DNA of 64,000 bases from Perkinsus marinus ATCC 50983 (taxonomy: Eukaryota > Perkinsozoa > Perkinsida > Perkinsidae): contig NW_003213656.1 of the NCBI RefSeq assembly GCF_000006405.1, forward strand, positions 124,001 through 188,000. Reading direction: 5' to 3'. Positions 19,239 to 31,529 of the stretch are shown piece by piece. The translations under genes and the position numbers were made by a program. The notes beneath the pieces were generated by a model. The model did no database searches. It saw only the letters and a program-made list of their open reading frames with translations, and was not told where the DNA came from. The stretch's first letter is position 1. Each line of letters starts with the position of its first letter.

Positions 19239-21587
19239 TTGCCCATAGGAATTATCTTCGCTCAATGTGTGATGGTTAGAAGCATCGCTAGAAGGCGAGA
19301 AGTTACAGCTGAGATCGACTTTACTTACTCGGCGTTGGCTGATGTGGATGAACCTTTGAGCTCAACAGGAGTTGGGAGGAAGCTGGACGCTATGGGGTTT
19401 GGCAGCTTTCAGGTCGCAGTAGTCCTTCTGTGCGGAGGTAGGCATTTCAGGTCAGTGTGATCGATCTGGTCTACTATTCTGCGTGCTGTGGAAAAACATG
19501 GACGCATGTTGCTGATGAAGAGACAATTTGGGAAATTCTCTTCAGTTTTTGTATTGTATAGTTGTACCCCAATTCGTCTGTGACGCTTATATTTCGAAAC
19601 CGATTCCGAGTTTCTCAGGCATATTGTTTTCTGAGGGTAGCCAACTGATGATCATGGGACCTGTCTCCATGCTCTTGGATGACCATTGGAGTTTGCCACC
19701 TCTCACGAGGGCCTTACTAGCCGCTGCAGTGCATCTGGGCTACTTGTGTGGTAGGGCTACTGTGATCACTATCTGTGCAAGTGTGTTTCGGCAGGATGCC
19801 TGCTCTCTGGCCTTATCGGAGATCGTCTTGGTCGGAGGCCCTGCGTCCTCATGTCGTATCTTCTCATGGGAGGGTTCGGCTTCGCCTGCTCATCTGCTTC
19901 AACTGAAGTGAGTCCATGAATGTGCCTGTCGGTTTGTGCTAGCGGTTAACCTGTAATTATTATCAGATGCTGATGCTAGCGTATCGCTTCGGAACAGGCA
20001 TAGGGTGTGGCCTTGGTATACCTGCTGTGTTCGCCCTCCTCACTGAGGTCTCCCCTTCGAAGCATCGAGCCGAGGGGCTCATCATGATGGCATCCTCTGT
20101 CGTCTTTGGAGAGCTCTACGCTGCAGCTGGTAGGAGTCCGTGTTGGTGCGCGTCTTGTGCGATACCGTACATCCGCCACTTCTCAGGCGTGTTATTCGTC
20201 GACCCCCAGTTAGCCAAAAGCGGTGACCACTGTGACATTCATCTCCTCAGCGTTATGCAGGAGGCCGGTCATCAGGTATGGCAGCTTCCGCTTGGTGTGG
20301 GAGATTCTTGCTAGATCTGCTCCTGGAGAACTCTACTACAAATTGCCGCGGTGCCATCACTGCTCATGGTTATGTTCGCGCTCACTATGTTATGGGAGTC
20401 CCCGCAGTTCGTAACAGTCCGACATCGCGACTATCAGGAAGTGAATAGAATCCTGAAAGCTGTAAGTTATCGAGCGCGTGGTCAGGCAAGGTCACTTGTG
20501 GCCAGGTGCGGAAGTCCAATGGGGCCTATCAAGTACCCATAAGATTCACTCCCGACTCACGAGTCGTCCGGGAGCAGCCCTTCGTGAGAATGCCCTCCCT
20601 GAGACTTTCCTTGTCAATTAAGCCGTCCATGTCAGACCCTACGGCCGACTCCCGCTGCTCGAGAGGTATGTGCATTTGAGACAATGACTGGTAAACACTA
20701 CTCCGGAACGGTATGGACGTTAATTCTGGTCACTGCATGCAAGGATTTCTCACTATACGGCCTTACTTACATTCTTCCACAGTAAGGTCTGTATTGGTGA
20801 CTACAGTCAATACATTTCGGTTCTGTAGATATTTCCGCAACATCAAGACGATGTCGATCGGCTTGCAGCTGGTACTATCAAGTGCTCTGGCTGTTCCCGG
20901 TGAGTCTTTGCTGATCGCGCTCGCCCTATACAAACAATGGCATTCGACTATGTTATCCAACTAGGTCTCTTTATTGCCCTCTTGCTTGGAAGCTATCGCG
21001 GCATTGGCCACGTGGCCACGATGCAAGTGCTGGGGTTCCTCTGCACACTCTGTTGCTTGGGAATGCTGCATCTTTCTTATGCGCCAGGTGAAGTCGCGAG
21101 TGGAAACTTTTCGGCCAATAAGTTTTCTGGTCAGACTGGATGGGCACTGCTTCTGCGTACACTCTGAAAGGACTGGTCCTGGGGTACTTCTCGGTGGTGT
21201 CCACCTACACTGCCGAAGTATTCCCCACCAGCTGTAGAATGACGGTGATTGGGATCATCTCTGGTATAGGTGAGGTTCATGATGCACATTTGGGCATCCC
21301 ATAGCTCTAGTATTTCAGGCCGTTTAGGTGGGGTAGCTGCGCCCCTCCTACTCGAGGCCTCCAAGCAATACTACCAGCAGACGTTCGACCTGTTCATCAC
21401 GATGGTCATCATCCTTATGGTCGCAGCGACGACAGCCAGTGGCATCAACTTGATTTGGTAGGTGAAATCTCTCAGTGGTTTGCGGCACTTCTGGCAGCTG
21501 GGTTCTAGTATGAAACTCGTAGCTTCGCCCGAGGTGACTGTCCCTCAGGGAGACGAAGGGACTTCCCTTAGTATCCACGTGTCCGGA
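19239..21587 (+). CDS. MFS transporter, sugar/organic-ion type
   Basis: A multi-exon gene, start at 19239 or 19272. The N-terminus DEPLSSTGVGRKLDAMGFGS matches the entry to TM1 in SV2/OCT-type MFS proteins. Later pieces are DDHWSLPPLTRALLAAAVHL, MLMLAYRFGTGIGCGLGIPA with LLTEVSPSKHRAEGL (the loop after TM4), LTMLWESPQFVTVRHRDYQE (after TM6), LGYFSVVSTYTAEVFPTSCR (TM10 and the PTxxR motif) and GRLGGVAAPLLLEASKQ. This order fits 12 TM helices. It ends near 21587 (LSIHVSG) if the last intron is GTAGGT...TCTAG. The substrate cannot be read from sequence. Confidence 0.78.
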
Positions 21588-22020
21588 TGAGTCCTCGGCT
21601 GAGCTTGATCATACCGCGCACCAAAGAGTCGCAGAAGCTCAAGCCTTGCTCGGTGTCAACGGGCGGGCAGATAAGAGAACTTTGTATTCGAGCGCAGCTA
21701 CGAGCAGCAGCTCGATTATACAAGGAGCATGAATATGCTGATGTTAATACTGGTACCGATGCACCTGTGTTACGACGATGTTAATAGTTGTCATTGAGTT
21801 GCTTCGAGTATCGCAATGACGGGCTCCTTTCTAGTTTGTGGCAGATCCATCTGGTTACTTAGTGATCGTGACTATGTAGAATGTCGTTCAAAACGGAAAT
21901 ATGAAGAACTCCAGAGATAAAATCACTGAGCAGTCAGTCTGTTCTCTCAATCCTGTTGGACCCTCCAAGAAAAATCTGTTTGGAACTAAGTTGAAAGTGA
22001 TACAGATGTTACTCATGACC
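21588..22020. other. Intergenic spacer
   Basis: The tail of the transporter mRNA probably lies here. No supported gene is seen. A second reading frame stays open to about 21716 (AELDHTAHQRVAEAQALLGV), so the transporter could have an alternative C-terminus. Confidence 0.35.
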
Positions 22021-22650
22021 TCATTCGGGAGAAGCTGTGTCAGAGTTAGTCTCCACCGGCGTTTCGGTGAGCGGATAAGTAAATTGCAGACACCAGCGAC
22101 CACATTGGGCATGTAAATATAGCTTGACGAGCTGATTTCCAGAGCTGATTCGGGGGCGAAGGACTCCCATTGCAACAGTCCTGTCATTGTACTTAGGATC
22201 GGCATGATGTCGAACCTCGAGCCTTGGAAGGATAAATATACATTCCATTAGAAACTAACCAAGGTGCATCACAGAGGACGAGCACGGCTTTATCATGTAT
22301 GTATGCGTTCCTCTGTTGTCCATACTCAGCGTTGTCACAAATCTCACCATAACTTCATACTGCCGTTGACATGCGGTGGCGGCTCTTCGAGTGAGCTGAA
22401 CATAGTATTGCCGCGTCACACGTGTGAGGTATGATGCTCGATCACTAAGCCAGCTTCGTTTTGGTCTATAAAATCATGCCCCGGTCGTCTGTACAGCTTC
22501 TCCAGCCGCTCTTGGCCGCGGAAGCACCCGTCGCCATCCAGGATTTGGTGAACATTTATACTCTTGTCACAAGAGTGTTGTAAACTATCCGTAGCAATGT
22601 GTGCTACGTAGGTGTCCTCCGAGCGCAAGCCCCATGCAATAGCTACTGCT
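22021..22650 (-). CDS. Unrecognised multi-exon protein
   Basis: Three coding-like pieces read in order on the minus strand. The first contains RSEDTYVAHIATDSLQHSCD and GCFRGQERLEKLYRRPG. The second is SYGEICDNAEYGQQRNAYIH, ending CDAPW at a GTTAGT donor. The third (after CCAAG) is LEVRHHADPKYNDRTVAMGV through ETPVETNSDTASPE and stops at 22021. The intron joining the last two is about 37 bases and keeps frame. No family is recognised. The start codon is not fixed. Confidence 0.45.
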
Positions 22651-22699
22651 CACCTACTGCTCTTCGTTTCGCAGTGGTTGGCAGCAGGTAGGCTGGGAC

Positions 22700-24185
22700 C
22701 TCTCAGAACTCCCTTCTGATCAATCTGAAATCATGCGGAGTTCCCCAGTCAATCGACTTGCCGTGTGAAGCGTCACACATGGTCGATTGGCCGTTCAGGA
22801 AACTACGTCTTCTTTCGGGCGTTCTACAACTCAGAGAAGGATAGCATAGGCTACTACTCGGCGCCGATATACTCCCTCATCAGAGGAGTTCTGGCGTTGG
22901 GTTTGATACCCCTTATCTACTCCATCAGTCGGCCCAGCTTAGGACAAGCAAGGCAGTACCCTCCGTGGATAAGGAAATCCTGTTGGGCTCAGATCTTCGC
23001 TGTCCCCACAACCGAGCAGAAGGCTGCACTGATCGAAGGCATATCAGGGTAGCATAGGATTCCTTCTCGCTTCAGCTTACCTTCAGAGCTGTTCGACAAA
23101 ACTTACTTCCATTTGGCCTCATGTTCACCGAAGCCACGAGTGCAGGTGACAGCTATAAAATGATATGGCTAAACTCAGTCGAGCTTCTCTCGCGACCAAA
23201 ACTACAATTTAGGTATCGTTCAACCATTCGTGCCGATTGGATCAACACTGATCGCGCTAGCCGTGGGACTGGAGAAAGGGAACAAACTCAAGTCACTCTT
23301 TGCGATATACGCTGTTAACCTCCGCATAGTAGAGCCTCCAGATATATCTCTGTTGTTCTGGGCATCGCTGGTGTCCTAGTCGCTGGTCGAGTGTATGCTA
23401 TCCATGAGCTCGATATCGGTTTCCTCATACTATTGGCAGTTCCTCTCACGAAGGCCGCACAGGTTCGAAGAACTCATGTGGCATCGTTTGCCGTAACTTT
23501 CTGTCTAGCTCACTGAACAACGTGTCGCCATGTCCCACATGCAGCGTGCTGCACTTCACATACAGCAACTCTTCATACTTGCAATTTTCACAGCTGTTCT
23601 TGTGTACATCATTTTCGGTGGTGACACGTCTGATTTGTGGTGAGCGGCTCGTCACCATGTCCCCCTAGCATTCTCTCCGCTCAGGTCTCATGTTGTGAAG
23701 GTAAAGACTGTCGGTTGGGCATCCATCGCTTATTCGGTGTTGTTCATTCTGTTGATAGAGTGGTGGATACAACTGAAGGCTGTCAGAGTGATCGGACCAG
23801 TAACCGTTGGGCTCTATCAAGTGTGATTTCAGCGGGGTCTCCTTCAGCAAAGATGTCGTTCACTCGTTCAGGTTCTCCAGCCATGCTGCTGTTTTCTACT
23901 TAGTCATATTATTCTCGAGGAAAGATATCACATACATCAACTGATAGGAGCAGCGCTAATGTGCATCGCACTCGCCATCCACTGCTATGGTCAGTTCGAA
24001 AGATACGCCAATGAGGTAAGGTCCTATTCTGGACACCTATTATGATGGTTCGCCAGCAGGGGTTTCCCAGCCGAGGGAATCGTCGTGCCCCACGTTCACG
24101 TCCGCAACGAGCAACAGTAACCAACGACAGCTCGAAGAGACCGCAGAAAATCGCTATTAAAAAGCGCGCTGCAACTGGCATATGA
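22700..24185 (+). CDS. DMT/EamA-type multi-pass transporter, multi-exon
   Basis: Hydrophobic exons read in order: YSLIRGVLALGLIPLIYSIS, then QKAALIEGISG joining AVRQNLLPFGLMFTEATSAG, then IVQPFVPIGSTLIALAVGLE with KGNKLKSLFAIYAV. Next are VLGIAGVLVAGRVYAIHELD, FLILLAVPLTKAAQ, LFILAIFTAVLVYIIFGGD, TVGWASIAYSVLFILLIEWW and GAALMCIALAIHCYGQFERY. The TSAGIVQPFVPIGSTLIALA segment is the drug/metabolite-transporter signature helix pair. A basic C-terminal exon (RRAPRSRPQRATV) ends at 24185. About ten TM helices are expected. The start is not determined. Confidence 0.6.
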
Positions 24186-24948
24186 GGAGCTCTGATAACA
24201 TGCATCATCATGCACGTGCATTATTACTCCAGTGTTTCGCTATGTGTCTCCATGGAGTTTCGTGCAAAGTATGTAAACCGCGATAAGATGAGATGTAGCG
24301 TCAAGAAATAATAAAGTGACATACCCACTACCGCTAAGATAGCAAGCCAAGTCTGTGAAGTCAGACGATGTGAACAGTTATCCAAAGAGCAAATCCCGTT
24401 TACAATTGTGGTATAAATTGACGATAATGCAGAACGAACTCGTTTGCTGCACAACCTCCGTGGGACAAGCCTATACGTTCCTTCCGAATCGGGTGGTGAA
24501 GAAAGCAGTGGCTCCCGGATGAAGGTTTGGCCGGTCGGGCTCGACAGGTGTGTCTATAAACCATCTCGGCCGAGTGATCAAACTATGACAAGGTGGGAAA
24601 GGAGGGAGAAATACGGCATGACAGATGCTATTCCCACGAACCTCGACAGTGAACTACTTTCGAGGAGATGAATGTACACTGAGCACGTGGCTGATGCAAC
24701 ACCAGTTTCTAAACCGCCGTCAGAAAGACATCCCATCATCGTATTCAACTCAAGAGGCTCTTGTATTTGTAAACGATTCGTTGACTGTACATATTTAGTA
24801 CAATGAAAGTTGCTGCTTAGTTTAAACAAGAGGCTTACAATGATAAAATATAGCAACACAAGAATAGCAACCGCGTTTGACAGAGGGCGGAGGGGCGACC
24901 AAGAAAAACTCCACAGCTCGGCTCATCGAGGCCTATTGCCATTCACAC
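24186..24948. other. Intergenic spacer, possible short genes not supported
   Basis: A 76-codon minus-strand frame (24224-24454) contains one hydrophobic helix (WLAILAVVGMSLYYFLTLHL). A 93-codon minus frame (24578-24859) begins with a hydrophobic run. Neither shows splice context or family resemblance, so I leave both uncalled. The rest shows nothing. Confidence 0.3.
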
Positions 24949-26541
24949 TCAGCCATTCATTTTACTCTTGAACGACTGTGTGAGGCCCTGGATGGCCAAT
25001 TTATCGTTTGCGTTGAGAATGCCATCCTCCTGAGACACAGAGCTCATCCTACTTGTGGGAGAACTGGACTCACCTTCTCCTGTTCTTGTTGTAGCCGCTT
25101 CACACGACGATTCACCTTACGCAGTTGATCCTTGTTGTCACCAACCATCCTGTTGTTGCGTTCAATCTACCCAATACCATCACTTGCCTGCAACTCGAAT
25201 CCGATAAGGCACTCACCTGTCCTTGGAGATCAGTAGCTAGCTCGTCCTGCCTCTGTGATTGAGCTTGGATCTTCTCCGCATAGGTCTGAGGGACCATACT
25301 AAGGGTGACACTTGCCCATGGTGTCACCACTCACTCTAACTTCACCAATAGAACTACGAATCTGGTCCAAATCTCGGTCAACATCGTCAGAAAACGTTGA
25401 GCTGTTTGCAGATGATAACTAAAGGGGAAGATGAAGGATTCTCAAACCGGCCATAACCATATGGTTTACCTCATCATCGTCCACTGGCCGAGTCTTGAGC
25501 CCCAACTTCTCTCTATAGTTTGTAGCGTCCGGCTTCTTAGAAAGCGCCTTATTAACAGGCTCTACGCCCACTACTCCCGCACGACCACCAGGCATCACAT
25601 CAACGTCATCATCCGCTGAGGAGTCTGATGCACAACCAGGCCACATCAGCGATAGTTACTGCTACTCCTACTACCATCTTGCAGAGACAAATCGTCAAGA
25701 TCATCCGCCAGCGACGAGTCGTCGTCAGAGTATTCTGGCTGCTTCGGTTTTTTATTCTTCTTTCCACCCAGCCTACCCCACAACAGAGACTGACCAAGCA
25801 TAGTCCGCTCAGTGTTATTACCACCAAGGCCTCTTCTTAGCCTTTTCCTCGGCCCGCCGTTTGGAAGCCAAAGCCTTCTTCTTCCTGTTGATTTTCTTCT
25901 GCTTGTCAATCATGGCCTTAGCCGCCCCTAATGACAGTTGATAAGTGGCGTCACTCTTCAAGAGAGATCAATAGTCTACCAAGCTCCTCTTCATTCCTGT
26001 TGTTCCACTCGACCGGTGGAGGCTTGTTGTCCTTGCGGTTATAGAAGAAGAGACGAGTGATCCAATTCCGGTTCATATCGTCGACCACACCTCGACTTTT
26101 CCTAACCAGAGTTCACACTGAGCGAATACGACGACCTCCCCCAATGATCAGTTGGTATCCTACTGAAGATAGTCTTCAACATCAGCCGCATCTCCCCTTA
26201 TGCGCTGCATCTGTTTAGTCTGATCCTCCATAGTGGTTACCTGTTGAGCCCATCACTATTGCAGTAGCTGCTACCATCAGACAGTAGCCTACCGTCTTGG
26301 ATCCAACCTCCTTGGTCTCCTCCAGCATGCGCTTGGTACGCTGCAGTGACGCCTTTGTTTGGTTACGGGTCTTACGGATATTCCTAATCGATCACATCAA
26401 CTACCCTCACTACTTCAAATATCCATAGTACGCTTCGACTTTGGACGCCTCAAACTCGTCATCACTGCCGACCTTATCTTCTTCATCCTCTTGTTGTTTA
26501 GTACCGAATAACTCTGCCCTTTTTTCGTTGTCCTCTGACAT
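24949..26541 (-). CDS. SNAP-25/SNAP-29-like Qbc-SNARE
   Basis: The start at 26539-26541 gives MSEDNEKRAELFGTKQQEDE. The first (Qb) SNARE helix is TKASLQRTKRMLEETKEVGS, continuing MEDQTKQMQRIRGDAADVED with the central Q. The charged linker includes KKINRKKKALASKRRAEEKA and NYREKLGLKTRPVDDDE. The second (Qc) helix starts VDRDLDQIRSSIGEV and continues TYAEKIQAQSQRQDELATDL, then IERNNRMVGDNKDQLRKVNR. The C-terminus is ILNANDKLAIQGLTQSFKSK, with no membrane anchor, as in SNAP-25/29/47. Such proteins supply two helices to a SNARE bundle in membrane fusion. No Cys palmitoylation cluster is seen, so it is closer to SNAP-29. Confidence 0.75.
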
Positions 26542-26853
26542 TGTAAAAATCCAATAGAAGCTACCAAACGCTATGCGTCTCCACCATTATTGCAGCCACC
26601 GTAGTATATGCGTTGTTCTCTACGTTACGCCACCAGTTTATCAGCTTACTTTCGATTCAATTTACTCATATAGGTGAAACTGTCTTCATACAAGACATCC
26701 TCCCACTCCCCTGATAACACGCGCAAATTCCTTATCGATCACCATGGCGCGCGCGAAGTGGCGAATTCCCATCCTCATGTTCGACTCCACAGACGCCGTA
26801 TGCTTTGAACGCCTATCTTATAGTTACCGTAGAAGCGTCTTTGTTTATTGACC
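26542..26853. promoter_or_regulatory. Shared divergent promoter region, SNARE and SEC61A
   Basis: 312 bases separate the opposed start codons of the Qbc-SNARE gene and SEC61A, so both promoters must lie here or inside the genes. A GC-rich ATGGCGCGCGCGAAGTGG word and a TTGTTTATTGACC word just before the SEC61A start are the only notable sequences. Confidence 0.5.
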
Positions 26854-28748
26854 ATGAGGTTCCTTGATCTGGTCCGTCCGGCGATGTTCCTCATGCCTGA
26901 GGTGGCTTCGCCAGACAGACGAATCCCATTCAAGGAGAAGATACTGTGGACGGCTATGGCATTGTTTATTTACCTTGTCTGTTGCCAAATACCGCTATAT
27001 GGAATTGCAACTAACAAGAACGCTGATCCCTTCTATTGGATGCGTGTCATTCTAGCATCCAATCGAGGGACTTTAATGGAGCTTGGTAAGAAGGGGTTAG
27101 GACGCACTATAGAGAGCTCTACGGTGGCTGTAGGTATCTCACCAATCATCACATCGGGTATGGTAATGCAACTTCTCGCTGGCTCTAAGATAATCGAGGT
27201 CGACCAGAGTTTGAAGGAAGATCGTGCCTTGTTCAACGTGAGTGTTTCCTCTTCCTAATGCTTCTCAAATGCCTCGTTCAGGGAGCTCAAAAGTTATTGG
27301 GTATCCTCATCACACTAGGAGAGGCAGCAGCTTATGTGATGTCTGGCATGTATGGTGATGTTACCGAGATTGGTGCGGGAAATGCTCTCCTCATTATGAT
27401 CCAGCTTTTCTTCGCTGGCGTTATCGTACTCCTGGTAATAATAACACGTTACACGTGCTACCCGCATCTTTCAATGCTGTGTACTTCACTTCAGCTCGAT
27501 GAATTACTGCAGAAAGGCTACGGTCTGGGATCGGGAATCTCCCTATTCATTGCCACTAATCTCTGCGAAAATGTTATCTGGAAAGCCTTCTCTCCCACGA
27601 CGTTGAATACGGGCAAGGGTAATATTCCATCAGTCCAGCGTCACTAGTAGTCACCACTACATGTGCCAGGCACCGAGTTCGAAGGTGCTATTATCGCTCT
27701 CTTCCACTTGCTGATTACACGCAACGATAAGCTTCTCGCCTTGAAGGAAGCGTTCTATCGTTCTACCGCTCCGAATCTGACTAATTTGCTCGCCACTGCC
27801 ATCGTATTCTTCGTCGTTATCTACTTCCAAGGTTTCCAGGTGAATCTACCCGTGAAGTAAGGGAATAGATTCCGTACCCAACCATTGTGAGGTTCCGATG
27901 TCGCAGGTATCAAAAGGTTCGTGGTCAGACGGGCTCGTATCCTATCAAGCTTTTCTACACCTCCAACATTCCCATCATCCTCCAGACGGCTCTCGTCTCC
28001 AACTTGTACTTCTTTTCACAAATATTGTACCGAAGGTGAGTAACGAACTCATGACCCTCAGCAGGATGTGGCTCGGCTCAGATTCAAGAATAACATGATT
28101 GTTAACCTGCTTGGTCAGTGGCAGGATGTAGATATGGCCGGTACCCAGTCGATCCCTGTTGGTGGTATAGCCTACTATATCTCACCTCCCAACAGCTTCA
28201 CTGACGCTATCAGCGATCCAATCCATGTCGTCGTGTATGTGACATTTGTGCTCACGAGTTGTGCCCTGTTTGCCAAGACGTGGATTGAGGTCAGCGGTAG
28301 CAGCCCTAAGGATGTAGCCAAGCAGCTGAGGGATCAGGAGGTGAGGTGTCCAGCCCCTATGTGACACATCTCTACTTGCCAGATGATCTTCTCTGGTCAC
28401 CGTGATACCTCTCTATTGCATGTCTTGAATATGTACATCCCCACCGCTGCTGCATTCGGAGGTCGGTCTACTCCTAGGGCGTCTGTCACGCTCGTCAACT
28501 GCTCTTTAGGTTTGTGTATTGGTGCTCTCACTATCTTCGCTGATATGCTTGGTGCTATCGGATCTGGTACTGGTATCTTGCTCGCAGGTAAGTAGCAGTA
28601 GTGTCGTATCGCCTCTGGCGCGATCGCCTTCACCATGCGTCGCGTTTTACACGGTTCCTTTTACCATTACTCCCATTTAGTTACCATTATATATCAGTAC
28701 TACGAAACATTGTACAAGGAGAAGGAGCAAGGGAATATGCTCTTCTGA
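26854..28748 (+). CDS. SEC61A: SEC61 alpha, ER translocon channel
   Basis: The start at 26854 gives [20 protein letters not shown]. The exons read MELG joined to [162 protein letters not shown] and [20 protein letters not shown], ending GNMLF. All hallmark segments of eukaryotic Sec61 alpha (SecY homolog, ten TM) are present in order and undamaged. It forms the protein-conducting pore. There are about nine introns of ~40-75 bases. Confidence 0.97.
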
Positions 28749-29600
28749 AGTGTGATCATAACAATTGCGCTCTCTGGTATACAGTTTGGACGGAAGCTGA
28801 ATCGGAGTATAGTTGCCGGTTGCTTCACTTTTCGCTATGATGGATGATGGTGATCGTTTATAAGATGCAACTCCAGAATCGATGTGATAGCGGCTTTTTT
28901 CTATATGGACAAGGGACAGCTGTTGTGTCAGTTAGTATTCGGGCGCGCGCTTTTCACATTGAAGATCACACAGCTTTGATCGATTCAAGCTATGAAGTTT
29001 TCGTGCCTTGTTGAACAAGTTATCAAACTGTCATTGGACACGCGCTCAAATTGCTCGCTCGCTCGTCATATCGGGCAGTGAGTGCCGCAATGCGCGAAGA
29101 GGGAAATGCCTGGTACTCGAGACTTCCTCTTTCCGTCGGCTTTGGTAGTTGTTGCCAACTCGACAGGTGATTTCGAGACATCTCTATTTAACCCAATGCC
29201 TATGATGATTATTGTTGTCGCCCCAGGCAGAACAACATGAATGTTGATAACCGCAACTAAGAGTCGTCTCTCTGAGGCTTTTTATGATGTTAGAAATATG
29301 TGAATGATGAGAAGTGCTATAACATGTCTCAGGCTATGCCGTTGATGACATGATAGTAAAGTGGTGAACAATCTCTGACATCCATCCTTGTACGATATGA
29401 TATGATTGATTAATGGTACAATCCGATGTTAAAGACGAACTTGAAGGTACTTATGATCGGTTTATGAAATATGCTATGGAAGGAATGTTGCCCGAATCTG
29501 TCTGAATATTGAACTCTTCTACCGAATTCGATGAAACAGTTCCTTATACATCGGGTGTATTAGAAATGCCAGTTATGTTAGATAAAGTCTCAGGATTGAC
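28749..29600. other. Spacer with an interrupted open stretch
   Basis: Mostly non-coding. From 29413 a plus-strand frame (MVQSDVKDELEGTYDRFMKY, later LPHIIPLIPFPRLRKR near 29670) looks protein-like but is interrupted. It may be an old gene remnant. The rest is moderately AT-rich with no recognised feature. Confidence 0.3.
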
Positions 29601-29625
29601 AGCAGCAGGATCTGAGAGCTTCTCT

Positions 29626-30710
29626 TTACCGCATATCATTCCACTGATACCATTCCCACGCCTGCGAAAAAGATAACGTGCCTGGTGATGCAAGAGAGTC
29701 GTACCATGCGACGACCACAGGGTCTGTGCCGAACATCATCATCGGCAGAAGACACTGCGTTGCGAAATTGAATTTAGCCCGTTCTTCCTGCGGTGTGTTG
29801 GAGGGTAGATCCAGTCTCCATGGACACTCAGAGTCACCACAGGTAGCAGTAGGGTTGTTGGGGAGGCAAACGATGCAAGCTGCAGAACAGACCTTAGACG
29901 CTATATCGGCAGCGGCATGACGGAACACCTAAAGAGGTTCGTAGAAGCGGTCGGTGTGATGCTGTGTAGTATGCCTTGATCCATGGTTGATTTTGAGGTT
30001 CCTCGCTGCCCGTGCACGGTGAAAGGCACACCAGGACGGGTTTCCCACCGTTTTCTCCACCGACAGTCATTCGAGCAACTCTGCTGAAGTTCACCAGAGG
30101 CACCTTCAGAGACACAAGCCGCTCTGCAGTCAGCGAAGTTGCGCCATCATCAGCTTCATCAGAAGGTGATGACCTGACCAGGGACAGGTCTCATGACCCA
30201 TCAACGAGGGGATTGCCGCCGTACTGGTGGAAATCTCCTTCTGGCCTGGACAGACCAGTACCATCAGGGCTCCTCAATGATTTCTCTACCGCCGTATGGA
30301 TCGTCAATCTAGTAGTGAACGCCTGATAACGAACAGACATAATGAATGCCAAGAGACGTAATAGACACGCTCACCTGACCGTCCTGACCAGGGACATGTA
30401 ACTGACACACTACGGTGGGCTCAATACATGCACCCTGGAAGCTCTCAACACACACCCGCCGTGGACAGGTCTTATTGTGTGTGCTCCCAGGGGCCGAGCC
30501 CACCGATTCGGCGAGCGAACGAAGAAAGACGTCCCAAGGTGGATGCAGATCAACTCACTTGGGCATTAGCTGCTTCTAGATCCGCCCTCAGCTTGGCCTG
30601 CCTCGCCTTTTCAGCTCGCTCTCGATTCGCACAACATCCACCATGATCATGAGAGGCATCATCTCCATAGAAAATTGAGTCCATCAGTGAGATAATCGAC
30701 TAAGCTGTGG
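29626..30710 (-). CDS. Unrecognised multi-exon protein
   Basis: Protein-like exons occur in order on the minus strand. SIISLMDSIFYGDDASHDHG and CCANRERAEKARQAKLRADL form the first, ending at a GTGAGT donor. A short piece VVCQLHVPGQDGQ also has a GTGAGC donor. Next come RPEGDFHQYGGNPLVDG, SLKVPLVNFSRVARMTVGGE, and a last exon with CLPNNPTATCGDSECPWRLD and WYDSLASPGTLSFSQAWEWY, ending WNDMR at 29626. No family is recognised. Exon joins are provisional. Confidence 0.4.
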
Positions 30711-30949
30711 AGAACAGGGTACCACCAGGACTGAACCCGGACACAGTACTGATGTGAAACACTGTACTCATTTTGAGTCTCTTTGCTTTATCGCTGCCAA
30801 CCACTCAGCCAGGCTCGATGCCGGCCTCGACCAAACAACATCAAAGCACCTTGTCCTTCAATGCCACACGAGAAGCCCAGAGTCGTCCATACTGACGACA
30901 CTGGCAACGGTTGCCTCCTCATAGTAGCACAGAATAGGGTGGCACGCGG

Positions 30950-31041
30950 AAGGAAAAATAGAAAAATTATTTCCTTCGGAAGGAAATTTGAAATTTGAAG
31001 GAAAAATGAAGGAAAAATACGGAAAAATAAGGAAAAAGAGA
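30950..31041. repeat. GGAAAAAT-type purine-rich low-complexity repeat
   Basis: The words GAAGGAAAAATAGAAAAATT, GAAATTTGAAATTTGAAGG and GGAAAAATAAGGAAAAAGAG repeat with small changes over about 90 bases. The strand is strongly purine-biased. A perfect hairpin follows directly. Confidence 0.8.
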
Positions 31042-31051
31042 ATTTTTCGCT

Positions 31052-31076
31052 TGGCCTGCCAAAGTTTGGCAGGCCA
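31052..31076. repeat. Perfect palindrome, 12-bp arms
   Basis: TGGCCTGCCAAA and its exact reverse complement TTTGGCAGGCCA are separated by a single G. No transcript end can be shown nearby, so I do not call it a terminator. Confidence 0.9.
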
Positions 31077-31529
31077 GAGAGTCACTATCTTATTCAATCA
31101 AGCTGCTGGCAGATGATTTGCACTTACTAATCACGTTCCAAAGTCTGATTAACTGTGACTGACTCAGAACCACACTGGAGGAGACCAGGGCGTGCGCTAA
31201 AGTTAAGCGGTTGAACATGCGCGTTTTCCATTGGAATGTTTCCCATGACTAAAGCTGTCGTTGAGCGTTACTTGATTGATTCATTGATGGTTGCGTCCTT
31301 TTGTTACCATCACCCACTCTTCCTCTGTGTTCTATCGTCTTCATCATGGTGCATTAAACATACCATGATGGACCTGTGTCAAAATACACTGTATTTTGTT
31401 GCAGTTGACAGTTGTATAACGCTGGGTCATTTTGTGTTTCAGTGCAATTTTCAACCTTACACTATGGGGCGACGTCCCACCCCGGGAACACTTAATTGCC
31501 GGAGACACATCCATAAGAGGTAATGTGGG

